This document shows positions 33,501 through 37,640 of a stretch of DNA of 37,640 nucleotides, one piece after another. Source of the stretch: Methanofollis sp. (lineage in GTDB: Archaea > Halobacteriota > Methanomicrobia > Methanomicrobiales > Methanofollaceae); NCBI RefSeq assembly GCF_028702905.1, contig NZ_JAQVNX010000011.1:1-37640 (forward strand). Reading direction: 5' to 3'. The number at the start of each line of letters is the position of its first letter. Within the stretch, counting starts at the first letter, position 1. Position numbers and translations under genes: made by a program. The notes beneath the pieces are model-generated. The model was not told where the DNA came from. It ran no database searches and was given only the letters and a program-made list of their open reading frames with translations.

Positions 33501-33733
33501 GGACGACCGGGATCTCGAAGAGGCAGCGGGACATCATCAGGACGGTGAAGGAGGTCATCAAGGACGTCGGCGGCGACGAAGGCTCCGCAAACGTCGAGCA
33601 GGTGATCGAGGAGATGATCAGGGAGGGCTTTGCGAAGGAGAAGGTCGAGGCGACGATCCGGGTGCTCAAGAACGAGGGCGAGGTGGTCGAACTGCGGCCC
33701 GGCATCATCAAACTCTCCGCACGGGAGTACTGA
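30533..33733 (+). CDS. mcm: MCM replicative helicase 1, with intein
   Basis: Hexameric ATP-driven 3'-5' DNA helicase that unwinds the replication fork. The 1066-residue precursor has a 356-residue intein (residues 422-777), leaving a mature MCM of 710 aa. The N-terminal domain has a Cys4 zinc motif (Cys143, 146, 167, 170). The AAA+ core has Walker A GDPGIAKS (336-343), Walker B with DELDK (401-405), sensor 1 GAANPK after the intein, the arginine finger LLSRFD and sensor 2 in RLGEASARIRLS. The C-terminus is a winged-helix domain. The intein follows HEAMEQQ; +1 is Thr. GGAGG (30515-30519) is 13 nt before ATG 30533. A second MCM gene begins two bases after the stop. Confidence 0.96.
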   Translation: MVSMSPRQNTEVTDVVSDWETFLKRQYNRKERVELSKEFPHKRSFYIDYRNLEAFGKRGLALADELIERPEKVMNDVKDALVRLGIIEEKDRRLVHVRFMNLTRKTKIRDIRANQINTFVAVEGILRKTTEVRPRIVAAVFKCLECGQLTPPYSQTYGRFQDPFRVCATCQKKTPLELVPEKSVFLDAQKLRIQESPEGLRGGEQPQTIDVDVTDDLTGSSAPGDRVVITGILRSFQRINAGTKSTLFDIYLECNAIEVAEKEFEEVNISEEDEDEIQELSRDPKVYSKITRSIAPTIYGNTDVKEAVALQLFGGIPKEMPDGSRLRGDIHVLLVGDPGIAKSQLLRYIVQLSPRGIYTSGKSSTSAGLTATAVKDEFGDGRWTLEAGALVLADMGMAAVDELDKMEKEDRSALHEAMEQQCYDNQTEVLTEHGWRLFRDVEEGERVATLTPDGRLAYAVPTAYVAAEYDGDMYFIASRQVDLAVTPNHNMYVDLNRRADEWEGFGLRRMETLPLQRRMRFKKNAIWEGMYAETYELPSVTIYKNQNHGGEESGAITLKMNDWLEFLGYYLSEGSVQYTNGVPYRVHLSQRDGVRAAKMTACTNRLGFRWSYNGQNIAISSKQLATHLAVFGKCHEKYVPQYAKEVCPEQIRILLDALVLGDGWVRKGTGQTAYVTSSRQLADDMTELLLKAGISGNATVVHRQGDEVRVPEGRTAVLSHDIYQVSFIREGQNRSSINTNGLRHITKGHYAGMIYCVEVPDHVIYVRRHGKPVWCGNTVSIAKAGITATLRSRCALLGAANPKMGRFDEYAPISEQINMPPSLLSRFDLIFIMTDKPDAARDMAIAEHILKSHAVGELIEKKRRMPVEGVDDAYIKQQLKPVTPDIEPLLFRKYIAYAKRTCFPTIVPEAREALRDYYLQLRKLADNNKPVPVTARQLEALIRLGEASARIRLSPTVDIEDAKRVIKIVDTCLRQVAYDAESGTFDIDKWTTGISKRQRDIIRTVKEVIKDVGGDEGSANVEQVIEEMIREGFAKEKVEATIRVLKNEGEVVELRPGIIKLSAREY
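31796..32863 (+). mobile_element. intein 1 in MCM1 (LAGLIDADG, splicing-competent by motif)
   Basis: In-frame protein intron of 356 aa between MEQQ and TVSIAKAG. Block A begins with Cys1 (CYDNQTEVLT); block B has the TPNH motif (65-68). Two DOD-type endonuclease motifs, LEFLGYYLSEG (143-153) and LLDALVLGDG (233-242), flank an apparently intact homing domain. Block F is MIYCVEVPDHVIYV. The C-terminus is PVWCGN followed by Thr. The last Asn is present, but the usual penultimate His is Gly. Base composition matches the host gene, suggesting long residence. Confidence 0.92.
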
Positions 33734-33735
33734 CG

Positions 33736-36700
33736 ATGGAGGACGGCGTCACCGACGTGGTCGGCGAGTGGGTAAACTTCCTCTCCCGGTACTGCCGGCG
33801 CGAACTCGCCGAGATCGAGAGGGAGTTCCCCTTCAGGCGTTCCCTGTACATCGACTACCGGACCCTCCAGGCCTCGGGCAGGTCCGGCCTGCGCCTCGCG
33901 GACGAGGTGATCGAACGTCCCGGCAAGGCGACAGGCGACATCAGGGACGCCCTCCGCCAGCTCACCGCCATAGGCGAGGAGAAGGCCGGGAAGATCAATG
34001 TCCGCTTCCACCATATCGAGCGTGTCACCGGCATCAGGGACATCAGGGCCTACCACATCAATCGCTTTGTCTCGCTGAAGGGGATCATCAGGAAGACGAC
34101 CGAGGTGCGGCCGAGGATCGTCGAGGCTGTCTTCCAGTGCCCGGGCTGCGGCTCAACGACGACGGTGCGGCAGGGCTACGGGAACTTCGAGGAGCCCGAG
34201 GAGTGCCCGAACCCGGAGTGCAACCGGCGCAAACTGAAGCTCCTCCAGGCAAAGTCCCGGTACGTGGACTCGCAGAAAGTGCGGATCCAGGAATCGCCCG
34301 AGGGCCTGCGGGGCGGCGCAAGGCCCCAGACCCTCGACGTCGAGGTGACCGACGACCTCACCGGGGCGATCGCACCCGGTGACAGGGTGGTCCTCAACGG
34401 CATCCCCCGCTCCAGGCAGAGGGTGAACTACGGGACAAAGTCCACCCTCTTCGACATATCCCTGGAGTGCTCCTCGATCGAGGCGCCGGAGAGGGAGTTC
34501 GAGGAGGTGAACATCTCCGAGGAGGACGAGGCCGAGATCCACGAACTCTCGCACGACGCCGGACTGTACGGGAAGATCACCGGTTCGATCGCCCCCTCGA
34601 TCTACGGGAACACCGAGGTGAAGGAGGCGATCGCCCTCCAGCTCTTCGGGGGGGTGGCGAAGAACCTGCCTGACGGGTCCCGTCTCCGCGGCGATATTCA
34701 CGTCCTCCTGGTAGGCGATCCCGGCATCGCGAAGTCCCAGATCCTCAGGTACGTCGTGCAGATCTCCCCCAGGGGCGTGTACACCTCGGGCAAGTCCTCG
34801 ACCTCGGCGGGTCTCACGGCGACCGCGGTGAAGGACGACTTCGGCGACGGGAGCTGGACCCTGGAGGCCGGGGCCCTTGTCCTCGCGGATATGGGGCTCG
34901 CCGCGGTGGACGAGATGGACAAGATGCAGAAGGAGGATCGGTCGGCCCTCCACGAGGCGATGGAACAACAATGCTACGACGATCAGACCGAGGTTCTGAC
35001 GGAAGCCGGGTGGAAATACTTCCGTGACGTAACTGATACGGATCGGGTTGCAACCCTCTCTCCAGAAGGCTACCTGGAGTATCAGCGGCCGATGACGTTC
35101 GTGGATGCCGAGTACGATGGCGAGATGTATTTCTTCACGTCGCGGCAGGTCGATCTCGCAGTGACTCCAAACCACACCATGTATGTCAACCTGAACCACC
35201 GTGCCAACGAATGGGCGGGGTTTGCGCGCATACGGGCGGATGAACTGCCGATTCGTAGACGGATGCGGTTCAAGAAGAATGCCAAATGGGTTGGAGAACG
35301 GCAGGAAGTCCATACAATTCCTGGGGTCGTCAAATACGGAAACCAGAACTGCACCGGGATACAGACAGGTGGAATCGAGATTCCGATGGACGACTGGCTG
35401 GAGTTCCTCGGCTACTTCCTCTCTGAAGGATGTGTTAGTAAACACTGGCAGACCGGTGTGCCGTATCGGATCGCTATCGGCCAGAAGAAACCAGAATCGA
35501 CCGAGACAATCCGAAGATGTTTGGAACGGTTACCGTTCCGGTTCACATATGATGGGGCCAACTTTGTGATAAACTCAAAACAGTTGGCCTGTCATATGGA
35601 ACAGTTTGGTACAAGTCCTGGCAGGCACGTTCCAGATTATGCCAAACATCTTCCTCTAGAACAGATCCAGATCCTTCTGGATGCCCTGGTCCTCGGGGAC
35701 GGATCGATCGATCGGAAAACAGGCGCAACATCCTATATCACATCATCAAAAAGGCTTGCAGACGATGTGACGGAATTGCTGCTGAAGGTAGGGCTGTCTG
35801 GAAACCGATATTTAGTCAGGGAAGCCGGATCGATAACCTCGAATCCGCGTGGAGGGACATCGGTCATATCGCATGACATCTATACGGTCTCATTCATTCG
35901 GGAATCTCAGAATGAGCCGAACATCAACACGAACGGACACCAGCAGATCGAGAGAGGTCACTACACGGGCAGGATCTATTGCGTTGAAGTGCCAAACCAC
36001 CTCCTCTACGTCCGTAGGAATGGCATTCCGGTGTGGTGCGGCAACAGTATCTCGGTTGCGAAGGCCGGGATCACGGCGACCCTGCGGTCGAGGTGCGCTC
36101 TCCTCGGCGCGGCAAACCCGAAACTCGGCCGGTTCGACGCCTTCGTCCCGATCGCCGAACAGATCAACATGCCGCCATCCCTCCTCTCCCGTTTCGACCT
36201 CATCTTCGTCCTGACAGACAAGCCCGACCATACGCGGGACACGGCAATTGCCCGGCACATAATCTCGGCCCACCGGGTCGGGGAACTGATCATGCAGAAG
36301 CAGGAGGGCCCCCTCACCCCGGCGGATGCCGACCTCCTGGCGAGCGAGAGCACGGTAGTGGAACCGCCGATCGCGCCCGAACTCCTGCGGAAATATATCG
36401 CGTATGCGAAGAGGCATGTGACGCCCCTCATCACCGACGGCGCGAAGGAGATGCTCATCACGTATTACCTCAGGCTCCGCGACCTCGCCGACGAGAACAA
36501 GCCGGTGCCGGTGACAGCCCGGCAACTTGAGGCCCTGATCCGCCTCGGCGAGGCGAGCGCCAGGATGCGGCTGTCACGGACTGTCGAGCCCGAGGACGCA
36601 GAGCGTGTGATCATGATCGTGGACGCCTGCCTGCGGCAGGTCGCCTACGACGCCGAGACCGGCACCCTGGACATCGACAAGTGGACGACCGGGATCACGA

Positions 36701-36903
36701 AGAAGAAGAGGGACATCATCCGCACGATCAGGGAGACGATAAAGGCGCTCGGCGGCGATGACGGCACCGCAAAGACCGAGGAGGTCGTCGAGACCCTGGT
36801 GCAGCAGGGTTTTGACCGCGACGAGGTGCAGGAGAACCTTGACAAGATGATCCGCTTCGGCGAGGCGATGCAGCCGCGGCGCGGGATCGTGCGGTTGATC
36901 TGA
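33736..36903 (+). CDS. mcm: MCM replicative helicase 2, tandem paralogue with intein
   Basis: Second full-length MCM, 1055 aa as precursor and 697 aa after removal of a 358-residue intein (413-770). It is close to MCM1 throughout: a Cys4 zinc motif (CPGCG ... CPNPEC), GDPGIAKS, AAVDEMDKM, GAANPKLG, LLSRFDLIF and RLGEASARMRLS are intact, so it should be an active ATPase. It differs in a shorter N-terminus, the insertion LTPADADLLASESTVVEPP after the arginine-finger region, and the C-terminal winged helix. ATG 33736 lies two bases after the MCM1 stop, with GGGAG 8 nt upstream; the longer frame back to 33499 is antisense-like noise inside MCM1. Tandem duplication is the simplest origin. Confidence 0.95.
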   Translation: MEDGVTDVVGEWVNFLSRYCRRELAEIEREFPFRRSLYIDYRTLQASGRSGLRLADEVIERPGKATGDIRDALRQLTAIGEEKAGKINVRFHHIERVTGIRDIRAYHINRFVSLKGIIRKTTEVRPRIVEAVFQCPGCGSTTTVRQGYGNFEEPEECPNPECNRRKLKLLQAKSRYVDSQKVRIQESPEGLRGGARPQTLDVEVTDDLTGAIAPGDRVVLNGIPRSRQRVNYGTKSTLFDISLECSSIEAPEREFEEVNISEEDEAEIHELSHDAGLYGKITGSIAPSIYGNTEVKEAIALQLFGGVAKNLPDGSRLRGDIHVLLVGDPGIAKSQILRYVVQISPRGVYTSGKSSTSAGLTATAVKDDFGDGSWTLEAGALVLADMGLAAVDEMDKMQKEDRSALHEAMEQQCYDDQTEVLTEAGWKYFRDVTDTDRVATLSPEGYLEYQRPMTFVDAEYDGEMYFFTSRQVDLAVTPNHTMYVNLNHRANEWAGFARIRADELPIRRRMRFKKNAKWVGERQEVHTIPGVVKYGNQNCTGIQTGGIEIPMDDWLEFLGYFLSEGCVSKHWQTGVPYRIAIGQKKPESTETIRRCLERLPFRFTYDGANFVINSKQLACHMEQFGTSPGRHVPDYAKHLPLEQIQILLDALVLGDGSIDRKTGATSYITSSKRLADDVTELLLKVGLSGNRYLVREAGSITSNPRGGTSVISHDIYTVSFIRESQNEPNINTNGHQQIERGHYTGRIYCVEVPNHLLYVRRNGIPVWCGNSISVAKAGITATLRSRCALLGAANPKLGRFDAFVPIAEQINMPPSLLSRFDLIFVLTDKPDHTRDTAIARHIISAHRVGELIMQKQEGPLTPADADLLASESTVVEPPIAPELLRKYIAYAKRHVTPLITDGAKEMLITYYLRLRDLADENKPVPVTARQLEALIRLGEASARMRLSRTVEPEDAERVIMIVDACLRQVAYDAETGTLDIDKWTTGITKKKRDIIRTIRETIKALGGDDGTAKTEEVVETLVQQGFDRDEVQENLDKMIRFGEAMQPRRGIVRLI
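34972..36045 (+). mobile_element. intein 2 in MCM2 (same insertion site as intein 1)
   Basis: In-frame intein of 358 aa between MEQQ and SISVAKAG, at the codon matching that of intein 1. It starts with Cys (CYDDQTEVLT), has TPNH, two LAGLIDADG motifs (LEFLGYFLSEG; LLDALVLGDG), the YCVEVPNHLLYV block and the end PVWCGN, with +1 Ser. It is homologous to intein 1 but clearly diverged. Its DNA is visibly more AT-rich than either the exteins or intein 1, with codons such as TTA, AGT, AAA and ATA that are rare around it. This suggests later arrival from another genome. Confidence 0.92.
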
Positions 36904-36960
36904 GGGGAGAGATTTTCTTTTTTTGGGTCTGGTGAAGCTTGCTGTTCAGGGGTATCTGTG

Positions 36961-37090
36961 CCACGGGGGGCTGCCGCCCCCCCGGCCCCCAGTCCGAGAC
37001 TCAGATCCACCGCCTTCCTCACACCCTAGACCGGGGGCAAGCCCCCGGACCCCCGAAACAGGATAGAGGGGGAAGACAGAACCGGAGTCC
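36961..37090. repeat. dispersed structured repeat, copy R7 (rearranged)
   Basis: Rearranged copy after MCM2: a GGGGGGCTGCCGCCCCCCC stem, then ACCGGGGGCAAGCCCCCGGA and CCCCCGAAACAGGATAGAGG followed by GGGGAAGACAGAACC. The parts are those of R1 and R4, but in a shortened order. A T-rich stretch after the MCM2 stop (36914-36925) probably terminates the replication operon. No gene is seen in 36904-37149. Confidence 0.7.
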
Positions 37091-37149
37091 AGAAGGAATA
37101 TGCCAACCCCGCCCCATGGGTTACCACGAAAATGATCCCGGAATCCTCC

Positions 37150-37640
37150 CTAATACCCGCTCGCATAATACCACCCTCCCTCTTCCCTGATATGCACCGG
37201 GACGTCGAAGAGTCCGCCGATCACCTCATCGGTCAGGACCTCCTCCTTCGGGCCGTCGCCGTAGATGCGTCCGTCCTTCATCAAGACCACCCGCGAGATC
37301 TCGGGGATGATGTCGTGGAGGTTGTGGGTGACCATGATCACGCCTGTCCCCGAGCGTGCAATCTTCCGCAAGGTCGAGCGGACGTGGTGGAGGGCGTGGA
37401 GGTCGAGGCTGTTCGTGGGTTCGTCCAGGATGAGCGCAACGGGGTCGTGGACGAGGGCGCGGCCGATGAGGAAGCGCCTCGCCTCGCCGGTGGACATCCG
37501 CGTCATGGGGCGGGCCGCAAGGTGTTCTATCTCCAGGAAATTGAGAATCTCTTCAGTCCTGCCCTCCATCGCCGGGGTGACCTCGTGCCTGAAGAGGCCG
37601 ACACTGGAGAAGAAACCGGAGAGGACGACGTCACGCCCGG
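37150..37640 (-). CDS. ABC transporter ATP-binding protein (ModF/YlmA-like), 5' part outside the window
   Basis: C-terminal 163 residues of an ABC ATPase; the N-terminus with Walker A lies beyond the right edge. Visible are the signature MSTGEARRFLIGRAL (an STGEA variant of LSGGQ), Walker B ALILDEPTNSLDL with catalytic Glu, and the switch His in MVTHNLHDI. These, and the tail PEISRVVLMKDGRIYGDGPKEEVLT, resemble soluble ModF/YlmA-type ATPases. Such proteins often lack a partner permease next to them; none is visible here. The frame is open to the last base of the window (GRDVVLSGFFSSVGL), so the ATG at 37569 is internal. Substrate unknown. Confidence 0.85.
   Translation of the reverse strand, partial: GRDVVLSGFFSSVGLFRHEVTPAMEGRTEEILNFLEIEHLAARPMTRMSTGEARRFLIGRALVHDPVALILDEPTNSLDLHALHHVRSTLRKIARSGTGVIMVTHNLHDIIPEISRVVLMKDGRIYGDGPKEEVLTDEVIGGLFDVPVHIREEGGWYYASGY

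Noticed and set aside
33499-33735. N-terminal extension of MCM2 into the end of MCM1
   Set aside because: It overlaps the coding 3' end of MCM1 in another frame; ATG 33736 has a good GGGAG site and gives the normal MCM N-terminus.
34972-36045. Intein 2 as a decayed, non-splicing insertion
   Set aside because: The frame is open from end to end. Cys1, TPNH, both LAGLIDADG motifs, terminal Asn and a Ser +1 residue are present, so there is no sign of decay.
1367-37090. CRISPR array
   Set aside because: The repeats are long, few, widely scattered and of variable length. There is no regular repeat-spacer pattern and no cas gene.

Overview
The window is a GC-rich stretch of a methanogenic euryarchaeal chromosome, most likely from the order Methanomicrobiales (a Methanofollis- or Methanoculleus-like organism is my inference, not tested). 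The evidence is a coenzyme F420 biosynthesis gene (cofE), archaeal information-processing genes (TBP, RFC small subunit, MCM, an RPA-associated OB-fold protein, aCPSF1/FttA, Sec61-beta, proteasome beta subunit), a class II tRNA-Leu, archaeal TATA boxes and GGAGG-type ribosome binding sites.

Layout. 1-480: little coding content apart from one possible 60-residue protein divergent from cofE. 484-8432: cofE; a small Sec61-beta gene and an amidohydrolase diverging from one shared TATA box; UspA and a four-CBS protein overlapping it; the proteasome beta subunit followed by the termination ribonuclease FttA, an MFS transporter and a small unknown protein. 8498-8822: a GC-rich structured repeat. 8867-11655: a bacterial-type RNase III divergent from an aldehyde dehydrogenase, then a SpeD (AdoMet decarboxylase) homologue with an altered cleavage motif. 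12160-16661: a PepN-type M1 aminopeptidase, preceded on the same strand by a compact membrane/roadblock cluster: a HAMP protein with no output domain, a possible 44-residue protein, a roadblock protein that appears to start at CTG, and a second roadblock-like protein. 16818-19052: an HAE3/MMPL-type RND transporter whose promoter carries a perfect inverted repeat. 19542-23320: a four-gene minus-strand operon with glucosyl-3-phosphoglycerate synthase, its HAD phosphatase (no normal start codon), an unknown protein and a six-hairpin glycosidase, probably for the compatible solute glucosylglycerate. 23458-24338: tRNA-Leu(CAG) and TBP. 24541-25233: three more repeat copies. 25303-29436: Lhr-type helicase, metallophosphoesterase and RPA-associated protein in one minus-strand operon. 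29514-36903: RFC small subunit and two tandem MCM helicases, each interrupted by an intein at the same codon. 37150-37640: the 3' part of an ABC ATPase.

The right half is a DNA replication and repair neighbourhood: RPA-associated protein, MPE and Lhr run one way, and RFC-S, MCM1 and MCM2 run the other. The most notable observations are the tandem MCM genes with two allelic but diverged inteins, the dispersed intergenic repeat whose internal hairpins covary between copies, the HAMP/roadblock cluster with a non-canonical start, the SpeD homologue with a changed processing site, and the operator-like palindrome at the RND promoter.
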